Shown here: one piece after another, positions 46,414-58,036 of the stretch
How positions within the stretch are numbered: the stretch's first letter is position 1
How the letters are laid out: every line of letters begins with the position of its first letter
NCBI GenBank assembly: GCA_000827205.1
Contig: KN832559.1
Location: forward strand, 1,162,708-1,226,707
Length of the DNA: 64,000 bases
Reading direction: 5' to 3'
Origin: Plicaturopsis crispa FD-325 SS-3
Lineage: Eukaryota > Basidiomycota > Agaricomycetes > Amylocorticiales > Amylocorticiaceae
Made by a program: the position numbers and the translations under genes
Notes under the pieces: model-generated
Told to the model about the DNA's origin: nothing
What the model saw: only the letters and a program-made list of their open reading frames with translations
Databases searched by the model: none

Positions 46414-49400
46414 TCATACCTTTTTGAGTGCGATGGTAGCCCAAACCTTTTCGCGACTTGTTCCCAACGATACCACCGTGCGTCCGAGATGTCCCTTGAT
46501 TTTATCAAGTTCGATGAGTTGCGGGAAGCGATTATCTCGCAAATGGAACTCTTCAAGTACCCATAAACGGACATTGAGAGGACGGCTATAACCGACAGTC
46601 AAAGATGGCATCTGCATGATTCAGAGACAGGAAAACCTACAATGTATCCCAGACTGGTGGCCGCTCGCCGGACCACGCCTTGAACCACCGCATACGACCA
46701 AGTTGAAGGCATGGGCTGCCGTCTCCACGATCAAATTGAAGGATATCGAGAAGCTCACCACACTCAAGGTCCGAGTAGCTGGAGTCGCCCTTGATGTCGA
46801 CCTCGACCATTGCAGAACGGTTTGAACCTGTAGCTGCAGAAGAATAGTACCGAGTCGCATTGAGCACCACATAGTCAAAGTAATCAGCAACCGTGTTTAG
46901 AGGCAGGCTGCGCAAATGCTGTGGGCGTTCCGAAATGCAATGCACGGGCAGGTGAGGAAACCGAGAATTGATCCAAGACGCAAGTAAGCGGTATGTTTCC
47001 GAGCCCATGGCTTTACGCTCATATCTCGGACTAAGAACAAAGCGCTTTCCCGCTGTGAGTGAACAGTTTCAGGCATTGACAAATTTCTGCGAATAATCAT
47101 GAACATACCGTCCTGGTTCTCATCATCAAGCTCTTGGGACAAGGTCGTTAACGCTGCGACAGTTCCGCGATCTTCGTTAGAAGCCTTTAGCATGAGCTCG
47201 GCGAGACGGCTTTGTAGGGAGTCTGGCGGGTAGCCCGAAAGCATGTACGTCTGCAGATCAAGTCAATAGAAACTCTAACATCAGAAAAAGGATACTCAAC
47301 GACGCGGGAAGACAGGCATGTACGCTGGAATTCTTGGAAAAAGGTAGTCTCGAGCTCGCCGTTGCTGTGGTTGTTGGTATTGAACGACTTGAGAACCTTA
47401 TTGAGCCGTTCAAAGAGAAAGGTCCAGAAGCCGTGCAGCGGCCCAAAGTTGCGCGCGCAGTCGGGAACATGTGTCGCATAGTGGTGATTGGGCTTGATGA
47501 CAGAGGGACCATATAGCTATACGACGATATTAGAGAGAGAAACCTTCGGGAGATGGAAAACTCACCGTAATTAACTCAGTACAATACTCGCGTATCAAAA
47601 GCTCGGCCTCGACAATTTGATGTTCAAGCAGCGTATGTTTAGAAAGAAGAGTGATGGCAGTTGAAAGCTTCAAGAAGTTTTTCGGGTCGTCGGGGTGTAG
47701 GCTGAATGGTTGATCGGGTTTCGATGGGTCTCCGTCTTGCTGTTTGTCATCTTCGGGGACCACACTGCTTGCAGGAGGTGCAGTAGGCATCGAAGATGGG
47801 CCTTGCTTGTCGAGTGTCGTAAGAATAGTTGAGAGACGCGGGGATGGTGGGGAAAGGCCAGCCTCGTCGGTGGATGCCTCCGTTGCGACGGCTGCAATAG
47901 TCGGGGCAGATGCGCTAGATTCCTCGGTCCTAGTCCTTTTGTTAGTGTTCACCGAAAGGTCAGTATCGAGTCCAGCAGCTTCTTGGTTGCGCTTGGATCC
48001 ACGTCCACGCCGTCCTCCTTTAGACGTACCAGCGGCTTCCGCAAGTCTCTGTTTCTCCGCCGCCAGCCTTTGTTTCTCTGCCTCGCGGATCCGCTTCATC
48101 TCCTCACGAGCAACCCGCTTCGCCTCCTTCTCCGCCTCGGCAAGTGCCTTCTTCACTCTCCTCTCCTCCGCTACCTGATCTCTTTTCACCTGTTTTTCTG
48201 CTTCGGTCTTGTCCTTGCGCGCCTTCCTCTCCGCAGCCACTTTCTCTGCTTTTGCCTTCTTTTCTGCTTCTATCCGCGCAATTTTCTCGACGCGGTTCGT
48301 GATCATCTGTTCGTGATCTTCCGGGAGACAATCACTCCAGAGCTGAGGAATCTGTATCACGGATGAGTACGCCTGTGTACCATGCGAAAGAGCTATACCA
48401 ACATACAATGATGGGGCCTTGGACCGATGCAAGTAGCAGCCACTGATCCGCCGTCAGTGAGCCTCCTGCAGGCATGCCGATGTCCTTTGGCAATTTGCCG
48501 CACGTGCCCGGAAGCGTGAACTGTATCGCAAAAATGTTAGACAGCGAACTACGGCGTCGACGGCAAAAGACAATACTGATACGATACATTCTCAAGCATG
48601 TCGTGCAAGACACGGAGCTCGTGCTTCTCTCGCAGAATGCCCCCTTGAACCCAGATATTATAGAAATGGGTCTTAACGACTCCTATTAGAGATAAACCAA
48701 TATTAACGAGGGCTGAGATCAACGAGAAGGATTGGCGCTTACCGAGAAAAAGGTTATGCATGGGGTCTATCACCGTTTGCTTGACAAGGTCGAAATACGG
48801 CAGTCGGGATAATTGCGTGTACCGTGTGGCATGGTCCTTGACAAACTTTTTGCGAAGGGCGTCCGTAGTAAGCACGCGATATTGTTCTCCGAGACGGCGC
48901 TGCTCGGCGTCTGTTCGTGGTTCAAACGCTGCACGAGGAAGCGAGTCAGGTCCTGCTGAAACCAATAAGACAGAAACGAACCTCCGCGTTCGAACGCCGC
49001 GGCAGTCGCTGCTTGCTGGCGTTTGATCCAGCATTCGGTGCAAAGGCATGTATGAGAATGACCCCCAAATCCCGATATCTTATGGGCCGCAGGCTTGTCG
49101 CATATAACAGCGACCAGTATGACACGCACGAGGCGCCCTAAGATGTTGGAGATAAGTCCACGTCACTAAGAATAAAAGTGGCGTACCGTTCGGACAGGAC
49201 GCCGTAGGCACACGAATGCCATCTTTGTACAGGCGGAGAAGATCTGTGATAATCGGACGCAAAAATCGTTGAATTTCGTCTGCCGTCTGCTCCTTTGGGC
49301 CTGGTAGAATGCTTGTGCACATTAAATTTGACGTCCGATATCTAGTAAGATGGGAATGAATGCATGAGACACTACAGGTCGTAATATACACTTACCGGTA

Positions 49401-50926
49401 CTCTGGAGGAAGGTTGCATATAGAAAATGATGTTGGGCATGAAGAATGCGATGGTGCGATGTTACTCCGTATATAGGAGAACCTGTTATGAGATTGTGAG
49501 ACAACGGTGCATAAAAGTGGCAACCTACTCACCAGTCGACGCCTAATGTAAGCCCGAGACGGAGTTCCCCGTCCGGGCCTGCTGTGACTTCATCGCCCTC
49601 GTTGGAGAAAAATGCCTTGCCGTCGACACCGCGAAGTCCACGCGGAATAGCGCCATCGAATATGTCTTGATAAAAGCCTGGGGCCCGCTTCAACTTGCGC
49701 CATTGATCGAGAATACCTTCGACACCGGGTGTGCTTAGAATAGAGGGCAGTTGCTCGGAGATGGTCAGCAGCGGGTAAGCAATGATTGGCACCCTGCCCT
49801 TTCGACGTTTGCCCCGCGCAGTGAGTTCCGCAATGAATAGGTCCGCACCACAAGCGGTACACGCCTCATGGGTCTTGTCGGACATGGGGAAAACCTCTTT
49901 GCATCCCGGACATACTGGCAGGATATGGATAGGAAACTCCAGGCCTAGAGCGCGGTTAGCGGCGCTGAGAGTCACGAAGGGTGTGGCGACGTTGGGATTC
50001 AAGAAGAACACCAAGAGGGCAAGCCCTGACAGTAGAGCGTTGCAGGCGGCACGAGGAAGGTGGAAGAATAGATGGAGCCATGTCACAAGGCTGTAAATGC
50101 ACATGATATGCGGTGGGAGTAACGCGATGCTTGATGTCTGGCTGCTGTGCGAAGATTCCGAGAGAAACGGGTCTGGCGAATCCTCGTCGATAAGGGTGAC
50201 AGATGGATGGCTTAGCTCTCCAGGCGTGGGATCTGCACTATCGCCGCCTCCGGTTTGGTCGTCGTCTTCATCGTCGTCGTCGTTGTCCATGTCATCCCTA
50301 TCAGGATCAGACCAAGCGCCCTCTCCGTCATCTTGTCCGCCATCCGTACGTGTCAACTCTTGACGATATGCGCTCTCAATCATCTCCGCAACACTAGGCT
50401 CGTCGGCAGTACCGGTTACCTCGGGCGGCTGCAAATGTGCTTCGCGCGCAGTAAGCGGGCGTGAAGCAGCTGCAGTGGCGGCGTTTAGACCCTCGTGGTG
50501 CTCCACATACTGCAGCAGCGACTCGGGATCGTGGAAATTTGGTCCTAGGTTGGGAAGTGCGCTTCCAAACGTCTGGAGATCTATATCCTCCCACGTCAAG
50601 CTTCCGTGGTCAATCATCTCTTGTTCGACAGCACTTGAGGAAGTCCGAGGGAAGACTGTCAACGTGGGGAACTGATCGATAAGCGCCTCTGGCTCACGAA
50701 GAGGGACCGTGTAATGTGCAGCGGAAGGGGGAGGTACGGGGAGCATGCTCATGGGGACGATCGCGCTAACTTGTCCATCCTTTGAGATGCGGGATGCACC
50801 CCCGAGCTGCGTCGTCTGCGTGCGTGCCTGGGTGTTCGCATGGGTGCGCTTTGTGCGTGGTGGTACCAGGGCCCCGTCGCAGATAGGACAGTGGCAGATG
50901 ACATAGCGTTGGCGCTGTGCGGACAT
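46414..50926 (-). CDS. Tnp2-type CACTA transposase (element 2)
   Basis: Starts at ATG 50926 with a Cys/His motif (YVICHCPICDGALVPPRTKR...H), an acidic linker, a membrane-like hydrophobic stretch and a zinc ribbon (VCPGCKEVF...CTACGADLF). Then ELRLGLTLGVDW and, after an intron, FSYIRSNIAPSHSS. Next come CDKPAAHKISGFGGHSH..CTECW, DPMHNLFLG and a long Lys/Glu/Arg/Ala coiled coil at about 47950-48330 (minus). The KPNHHYATH...NFGPLHGFW..LFERLNKVLK block follows, then the C-terminal VRLWVLEEFHLRDNRF and IKGHLGR. Over a dozen exons. The canonical Trp of the DWF motif is kept here, unlike element 1. The gene ends about 160 bp from the companion gene. The coiled coil may mediate oligomerisation. Confidence 0.85.
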
Positions 50927-51029
50927 CGTAGAACCTTCGCAAACGAGATGTAGCCAGGGTACTCGGATGCGAAAAAATGCAGAGTCGAAGACTCAAAGTC
51001 CGCGTCGTACAAATGTCTCGTGATCGAAC

Positions 51030-51076
51030 CTAACCCTAACCTCAAGCTCAGGCGGCCAAGTGAGACTTAGGGTTAG
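51030..51076. repeat. Telomere-type motif as an inverted repeat
   Basis: CTAACCCTAA at 51030-51039 and TTAGGGTTAG at 51067-51076 are perfect inverted partners (10-bp stem, 27-nt spacer). They lie 100-150 bp upstream of the element-2 transposase start. CCTAACCC is the telomeric repeat unit of most filamentous fungi. Confidence 0.7.
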
Positions 51077-51156
51077 AAACGAGCAAGCGAGGTCCTAAGC
51101 TGGATGTCCGAGCATATTCTATGGATGTGGAAAGTCACAATTTATACTAACGTGCT

Positions 51157-52370
51157 CTAACTCGTATGTCCCCTGCTTTGTTTCCTCTTCCTGCCCATAC
51201 TAGGACTCTCGAAGGTAGGGAGGGGACCGCAGTTGAATTTTGGCGTCACGGGTTTCTGTCGAAGGGCGCGGCGGAAACCTGCCTCCCTCGACTGTGAGAT
51301 ATAGTTCCAGTAATTAGAGTCTGGGGGCGAGGGCGTAGGGGTGCGAAATGGATTGGCGTCCTTATAGAAGGGTATGCGCCTCGGGGCAGGTGTTGCTGGA
51401 GTCTGCGAGGGTGTCTGGTACGAGGCCGGAGGCTCTCCCTGCGTAGGCTCCGCGTCGCCAATATTGGCAGAGACAGGCGTAGACACCGAGGTAGTGCTTC
51501 GCAATACTGCCCCGGTGTCGTCAGCTGATGCCTCGGCACCGCGACTATAGTCGAGGGAAGAGACGTTGTCGTCGGAGTGCGTGCGACGGTGAGATGCTAG
51601 AGATGCCGCGATGGGCGAGCTACTCGCCTCGAATGCCTCCGCGCTATGGTTGAAGTCGTGTGGTGTGAGCCAGTCAAAATGTAACGGATCGTCTCCCGAA
51701 GGTGAGTTCGAGCAGGCCGACTGAGGTCGAGCGGTTACGAGATTCGACAGAGTCCCAGAACCTGCGGCCTGTGTAGTTTTCTCATTATGGATGGGGCTTC
51801 GAGATGTGGAGGAGGCCTTTGTGTACGCACCGTCGCATCCTCGCTGTCGGCCGTGGTTTCTTCGCTCTCCGAACAAGCACCGCTAAGTGTGCAACTGAGT
51901 AAACATGGTACTGCAGAAGACTTCCCTGACATACCTCGTACGCTGGTGCATCAGCCGGTCCATGAACTCGTGGTCTGCGTATGTGAAAAACCCAGCGGTA
52001 TCTTCAGCGCATGGGTCCGAAGCGGCCTCGCTGTAGTCGTGACAGCGGTGTGGGATTTGCGTTATAACGACGGTCTATGCCGTAGGTAAGTCATCGATAT
52101 TGGTATTCAAGGATAATTTAGCACTTACTACTGGACCAGGCGCGCTAGGAATGACGGTAATCGTTTGAACAAGGGTGTGGCAGTCGACCTCTATGTTCAC
52201 GACGTTGTCAACGCCCGATGTGTATGTCAATTTCATGATGTTTCGGTGAGCGTGAATAACGAGAACTGGTAAGGCCAAGTTCTAGTCGACGTACCGGCGA
52301 TGCCGCATATAGGTGCTGCCAGTACTTGAACCGGATACCTTCCTTGCTAAACAGACTGTTCGGCGTACGA
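51157..52370 (-). CDS. Uncharacterised Ser/Pro-rich protein
   Basis: At least four exons joined in frame. One ends GICGIAV (about 52298-52350), then LVIHAHRNIMKLTYTSGVDN with GPVTVVITQIPHRC, then GACSESEETTADSEDA, then the large last exon (from about 51775) starting AAGSGTLSNLVTARP and ending KQSRGHTS at 51157. The N-terminal half looks globular (beta-rich, HTLVQTITVIPSAPG; FTYADHEFMDRLMHQRT). The C-terminal half is disordered and rich in Ser, Pro and Thr, with ANPFRTPTPSPPDSNYWNYI, a proline-directed kinase-like segment. The start codon is not resolved and may lie further upstream. No family recognised. It reads toward element 2. Confidence 0.55.
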
Positions 52371-52818
52371 AGAGGAGATCAGATGAGCCGGACAGACGCT
52401 GCCAGACCCACTGATCGTAGTCTGCCCAGTGAATCCGAAACCGAGGTTGGTTATTTACGCAGGTCAACGAAACAGATACGAATGCAAGCGAGACACAGAG
52501 ACTATATAGATTATGTCCGGAGATCACGAAGTTATGTTGGGCCGACCCATGCAAGCTCGGAACAGAGGCGCCGCGCGTCCAAACAGGCCGTTGGCTATTC
52601 GTTCCCTGTTCACACCCAAACAGAAGTCCATTTCCGCAGTGAGTGTATTGACTGATGGATGAGTGAGGGTTCTCTGCACAGCAGACGACGACTATATTGC
52701 TGTGTTTATACCCGTTACATGACCGTGTAATCGCTCATCAGCTCACTAGGCAGGCTATAGTCTCCCCTTTATCGATACCTCGCGAATGTCCCAGCACTGA
52801 TCTCTTTGTGCACAACCT

Positions 52819-55115
52819 ATGGCCGCCATCCACTTGCATAATGCTTTATTCGCCCCGGACCCCGAGGACTCCACGCGAAGAGTCGCCCACCGATCCTCCA
52901 GCGGCTCCTTCGCGCGCGAACACGGTAGACATACGTCCTCCCAATCTATGGCGACCTTACGAACGAGTTTCTCCGAGCACTCGTATCCAACAGAGCCATT
53001 GTTGGACCCATCGAACTCGGGATCCTTGGCGTACCGTGATCTACTCGCAAGGCAGCCGATGCACCCAAGTGGCCCGCAGCCGGGCTGGGATCTTGGACTG
53101 ACGTTAACGGGAGACCAGGCGACTATGGAGGAACGAAAGGGTGCGTGTGAAGTGTTGCATGGACGGCGTAAGCATAATGCTTACTATCCAGTGAAAAGGT
53201 CACTGGGAGGAGAGAGTACGGCGGAGGCTCAGGACATTAAGTGCGACGAAGATTGCTCTGGAAGTAGTTATGAGTGAGCATGAAACATACGTCCAGTTGT
53301 ATACATAACTTACCAGTGGTGCAGACTCGTGGGCAACTTACAACACTGTTCGTTATTTCATAGCATTTACTAGCCACCCTTCGGTTGAGCGACAATCTGT
53401 GTCGCTCGCACTGGGCACCAGTACAACCGTGTCCTTTGCCATCCTTCTCGCCTCGCGATTCATCTCCGTCTTTTCACAACACTTGCAAACGCACAACATC
53501 TCCCGTCGAACGCTCAAATTTCTCCGAGATGGTCTGCAATATGCGTCATCTGCGCTTCTACTTTCCCCCGCGGTCGTGAACTTTGCACTCGTATTTTCAT
53601 GGCGCGCATCTACGAATGCTGATTTGAGCCTCGCCGGACGGTGTAGCTGGGACATAGATGTCGCATGGCCGAGTGGGGGTACCTGCGAAGCCTCTCCGGC
53701 GTGGGGCGCGTGGCTTGCTGCCGCTATCGTGCGGCTGGTAGTGACGCTCCTCGTGGTGGTGAGTGTTTTACAAGTATGTCGCTTCTGTACATTGACATCT
53801 TTCTACTCTTGTCTCCTTATAGGCCGGGTACCACGTCGTGTCATGGTCATACGACGAGACACGGCGTCCATCTAGATCGCGCCGACGTCATTCGCGGAGA
53901 ACCGCCTCCTCAGAGGGACAGCACTTACGCACAGATGGCCCCTTCCTCAGAATGCCAAGCTCAGACGCAACGTTGCGTGGCTCTGATTACTTCACATCAT
54001 CCGATGGTCAGAAACACTCTCGAGATGGAACTCGATGGAGTACATTCGACGAGTCACAGCGCAATTCAAGCGAAGAATTAAGACCGCGGTCGCGCGATCA
54101 GCTAAAGCCTCCCGATGGGCGCAGTGGATCCCGGTCTACCTCTGTTTCGCGACCACGGTCCCTGTCGCGCACAAGATCCTCGCGCCAGATATCACGCCAG
54201 GGCTCCTCCGAAAATGACGAGGACGAAGACACCGCCTCACGTACCATTGAAGCCCCCGTCCCTGCTGCACAATATCAATTGCGCAGGACATCCAGCTTCT
54301 CGGGTCTGCACACGGGGTCGGCGATTTCCCAGACGGGCGCCCTGAGTCTTCAAACGAATGACCAGCCCGATACGGACCTTCATGGATTCGTTGATCGCTT
54401 CCGTGCCCTCGTTAGCCAGGTTACTCGGGAAACTGAGGAGGGACTCGATTTCACCTCTAGCGAAGGGACAGATACCGAAGCCGACACTGATCCAGACAGT
54501 CCCACCAGTGCCGCCCACTACCGGTCGCAAGACTTCGGGCGGCTGATGAACGAGTTCAGAGGACAGCTGAACCCTTCGGAGGAGGATGAACACGTTCGGG
54601 TGCTGGGCGAGTACATTCGACGCATGCCAACGATCGAGTCGCTCGGCTCACGCGAGGTCGCTAGCATTGGGTCCGGCAGCGCGCACCGCGACGGGGTGCT
54701 TGGTTCGAATCGCTCCGGGCACACGTCCTCGCGCCCACCTACCCGCGCCAACACTTTGACTATGAGCGAGAGCAGCCGCCCGCCTAGTAGCGCCGCGGCC
54801 ATCGAGGACGGACTCTTACGCGACTTTAGCGCATCTACCGGTAGCAGTCATCCGTCAGCGGCGAGTCGTAGCACAACGGCGTCGTTCCACACACCCGCGT
54901 CAACGATTAGTCGTGCTGCATTACCAGCGAACGTTGGTGTGAACGAGCAAGGGGAGCTTGTCTTGGTCCCCACGACGCGGCGCTCGAGCCTTACCGGTAG
55001 CCAGCCGTCGGTCAGCCGGAGTACGACCGGAGACACATTCACGTCGTATAACACGGCTGGGAGTGGGCTCGCTCAAGGGTCCAACGGCACAGATGGAGAC
55101 GATGTCGCGTCTTAA
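52819..55115 (+). CDS. Three-helix membrane protein with long Ser/Arg-rich tail
   Basis: Exons join as 52819 to about 53139, about 53190-53273, about 53313-53760 and about 53823-55115. The N-terminal 110 residues are Ser/Pro-rich (SYPTEPLLDPSNSG). Then come three hydrophobic helices: VSFAILLASRFISVF, YASSALLLSPAVVNFALVF and LAAAIVRLVVTLLVVAGYHV, with two cysteines in the loop before the third. The C-terminal 420 residues are hydrophilic, with Arg-Ser repeats (SRPRSLSRTRSSRQISRQGS), an acidic EGTDTEADTDPDSP stretch and a putative folded helix pair (HGFVDRFRALVSQVTRE; DFGRLMNEFRGQLN). Likely an endomembrane protein with a phosphorylatable cytosolic tail. No named family. Confidence 0.7.
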
Positions 55116-55517
55116 TGGGTGATATGCGTAACTCGGTGGGACATTCCGCTACGCTTAAGGAGGCATTTATTGATAATAACATACGCGGACTATGGGTACA
55201 TTATACTTATTCGTTATCGTTACCTGACTATATAAGTATTGGATATATCTTCTGGAGTAGATACTTATACTCGGATTTGTTTGCATGACGGTTGCATGAC
55301 GGCGCGCGCGCATTGAGCGCCGAGGATATGATTCAGTACATACTACTTATACTGATAGTCTAGCAGGTAGTAGCACCCCCGGAGTCATCGCATTTATTGT
55401 TTGAGTTTCCATGCTGGCGGCACGCCGCACGCAAGTAATCATGGCGAGCAATCGTCGACGAGAGATGCAAGACTGGTTAATCAAGCGTGTAGCATTTGCG
55501 CCTAATACACAGCAGCG
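55116..55517. other. AT-rich intergenic gap between convergent genes
   Basis: About 400 bp of AT-rich sequence holding the two 3' ends (TATATAAGTATTGGATATATC-like stretches near 55210-55260). No gene seen. Confidence 0.5.
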
Positions 55518-56912
55518 CTATGTTACAGCTCTCTTGAGAGCATCCATTTCGCCTGCTTCCAGGCCCCATCGTCCATTATCTCCGTCTCCAGTATCATTTG
55601 CCTCGCCCTTTCTTTCGAAGAAGCGCCTCAATACATCTTTCACCTCGCCACTGAACTCCCCGTCGCATGCTACTGCATACGTGTACAGCAGCCTATTCAT
55701 TGTCAAAGGGATCACGCAATCGGTGAGTATATTGCAAGAACCCGGAGAAAGATGATGAACATGTACCTAACAACTTTCTCCTCGAAATCGATGTCGACCT
55801 CATTCTCTCCATCCGGACCCCAAGGCACGGGATCTACGATCCCGTCTACGGATGCCTTCAGAAGACCCTTCTCGCGCATGGCGCGGAAAGTCGCTGGGGA
55901 TGTATTAGTGGACGAAGGGTCCGCGAGTGCTGACGCATGCGAGTTAGCGTGGACAGGCCCTGGGGCCGAGGGTGATGCAGGGGTGTGCAGAGCTTGGCCC
56001 AATGACGTGGATCGCGATGTAGACACCGATGGCGGCGGAGACGACGGAATTAAGAGCGAATTGAGCAGAAACGCGACTTTGCGGCGGACGGTGATATCCG
56101 AATCTATATAATCGCAACGGTGGCAGGTGTTAACACTGTTATTGTAGAAAGTAGATTTTTGCGGACCTTCGAGCGCACTGCGGAAGATATCCCAGCCGCC
56201 TTGTTCGTCCATCTTCGTCACAGCCGCTGCATTGTGTTTCAAAAGGCCGGAAAGTGCATAAACGGCTTTTGAGCGCGTCTTCGCGGACTGTGTTATTGAC
56301 GGGGACAGAAATGAGAGTAAAGTTGGAAGGGGATCTATGGATAGGAACTACGGAAAATGAGATGTGGGTAAAACACTGGTAGCAGGATGGTGTACGCACA
56401 GATGACTGTGCAGCGGGATTGTTCTGGAGGCAGGTCCCAATCACCCATAGAGTTTGCATTTTTATCGCGTCCGTTGAGGTGGGTGATTTCAGGAGATCGT
56501 GCAAAGGCTCCCACATCTTCAATTTCTCGACATCTTACACGCAAATATCAGCACATCAACAGATTCGCCGTTTCAAAGAGTGTTGTGTTGAGAACTCACT
56601 ATTCGCGTTGTCTATGTTCTCGATTAGCTATAAGAAAGTGTAAGAAAGAGGTAAGCATGTAATTGATTGCTTTCAGACTGTGCGCACCATCTCGAAGTCA
56701 TCTAATGCTTGCACTCGTTCGTCCTCGCTGCACTGCGCGTCGCGCGCAATCGCTAACGCCTCCTGCATGAGTACGGCATCGGGCTTGCCCAAAATGTGAT
56801 CTATGATGGCAGGATCGAGGTCCTGCCTAGGTGGTGGTGCCGGACGCGCATCGGACGCGTCTGCAGTGCCCGGTACGGAGTTTTCGATAGACCAGCGGAG
56901 AAGAGAATCCAT
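55518..56912 (-). CDS. FES1: Hsp70 nucleotide exchange factor Fes1
   Basis: Starts MDSLLRWSIENSVPG at 56912, the diagnostic Fes1 head, followed by a Pro/Ala linker, DPAIIDHILGKPDAVLMQEA and ALDDFEM. After introns come LIENIDNAN, the armadillo-type segments KLKMWEPLHDLLKSPTSTDA, MQTLWVIGTCLQNNPAAQ, LPTLLSFLSPS and TRSKAVYALSGLLKHN, then RRKVAFLLNSLLIP. A Ser/Pro-rich insertion and a C-terminal helix (RLLYTYAVACDGEF) ending at 55518 complete it. Fes1 is a cytosolic armadillo-repeat exchange factor that releases ADP from Hsp70 and helps hand misfolded proteins to degradation. Short introns split it into about seven exons. The Ser/Pro-rich insert of roughly 60 residues is longer than in yeast. 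Confidence 0.9.
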
Positions 56913-58036
56913 GGTGAAGTGGGGGAAATATACTATGGATACAGCACCTTAGACAAGTTTTACAGATAGAATACAGTACAGCGAGGAAAGTCAACGAATA
57001 ATTCCAGTCAAGAAATGGAAAGTGCTCGTCCGTCGCCGAAGGCACTCGAAGGTCAAACGCGACGCGCCTGGAGCCTGCCCTAAACTCAACGCCTGATATC
57101 AAGTTTTCAATTTTCTCTTTCCTTCCTCGTTCTATCTCGTGGGTCGTACCGAATATGCTGGCGTGATACATCTCCTGTCGATGGCTGACAAGTTATCGGC
57201 GTAGTCCATGTGAGTACAGCTACTTTTCTTTGTGTTTCACCACCTGCGTGTGATGATTTTCTACATACCATACTTTACCACATTCCGAACAAAATGTGTA
57301 GACAACCCAATAGATTTCAGCCTTGTCTGACGCTCTTGTTTCTCTTCGAGTTATCGCCTCCTCGAGTAACTGCTTGCTGACGACCTGGTGTCTTTTCGCA
57401 CAGGTTCACTCTAGTTGGTGTCGCGCTCAGTGTATACGTGAGTTTTCCATCCCCTTGCGTTTTCATCCACTTCGTACATTATTCCCTTTCTACCTTTTCG
57501 ACTTGATGAATACCCATCTCGATGGGCGGACAGATGCGCCCTGCCCATACCAAAGTCTCCCGGTGTACAATGTGGAGGCGGGTTTGGGTGCTTGTTGATA
57601 TACATCGAATATCTGATCCACTCTTCTCTTCATCCTGTTTCGTTCTCTCCGCATGCATCGGAATAGTCATGCTAATCACCTCTTGCTCCAGTGCTCTTGC
57701 TCTAGTGTTCAATGAACTGTCAACGCAGCTCTCGATGACGCTCGATGCTCGCCTTCATGATATTTATTCGTTCCCTTAGACAAGTTCTTATCATTTTGTA
57801 TTCATGTACCATAGTATGCCGTATTATACTGCATCATTACAGTGTGTCGGAGAGCGTTGTGAGATCCATAACCATGCGACACACGAACTTTCAGATGTGA
57901 ATTGTTGTGCAAACGCCTCGACTTGACGTCCGACCACCACGCCATCCGTCGCAAGAGTCTCGTATACGGTGCCAATCTCTTCGTCGAACCCATCTGTCCC
58001 ACCGTGCTTCAATAAGTACCACACCGGCCAGGCTCG
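56913..58036. other. Intergenic, divergent promoters
   Basis: Upstream of FES1 and of the gene at 58037. Several short frames with splice-like signals occur at 57183-57600, but no convincing protein could be assembled. Confidence 0.45.

Larger units (their letters stand above)
44116..50926. mobile_element. Second Tnp2-type (CACTA-like) transposon, ends not located
   Basis: The limits given are the two start codons; the real element must extend beyond them. It holds a minus-strand Tnp2 transposase and a plus-strand companion gene whose 3' ends meet (46254 and 46414), the same plan as the element at 4.3-11.7 kb. The two transposases share motifs but are clearly diverged, so this is a different family rather than a recent copy. 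No CACT..AGTG terminal pair was found by eye in 43.5-44.1 kb against 50.9-51.15 kb, suggesting eroded ends or termini outside the searched interval. Coding exons look open. Confidence 0.75.

Noticed and set aside
43500-51160. Terminal inverted repeats for the second transposon
   Set aside because: CACTGTCTACAG (43605), CACTGGTTGC (44065) and CACTTGGCCGCC (minus strand, about 51063) were compared; none pairs with a partner on the other side.
57183-57600. Possible small spliced gene (MADKLSA.., FTLVGVALSVY, PYQSLPVYNVEAGLGAC)
   Set aside because: Pieces look gene-like but junctions could not be made to agree. The C-terminus is not a CaaX motif, so a mating-pheromone precursor is not supported.
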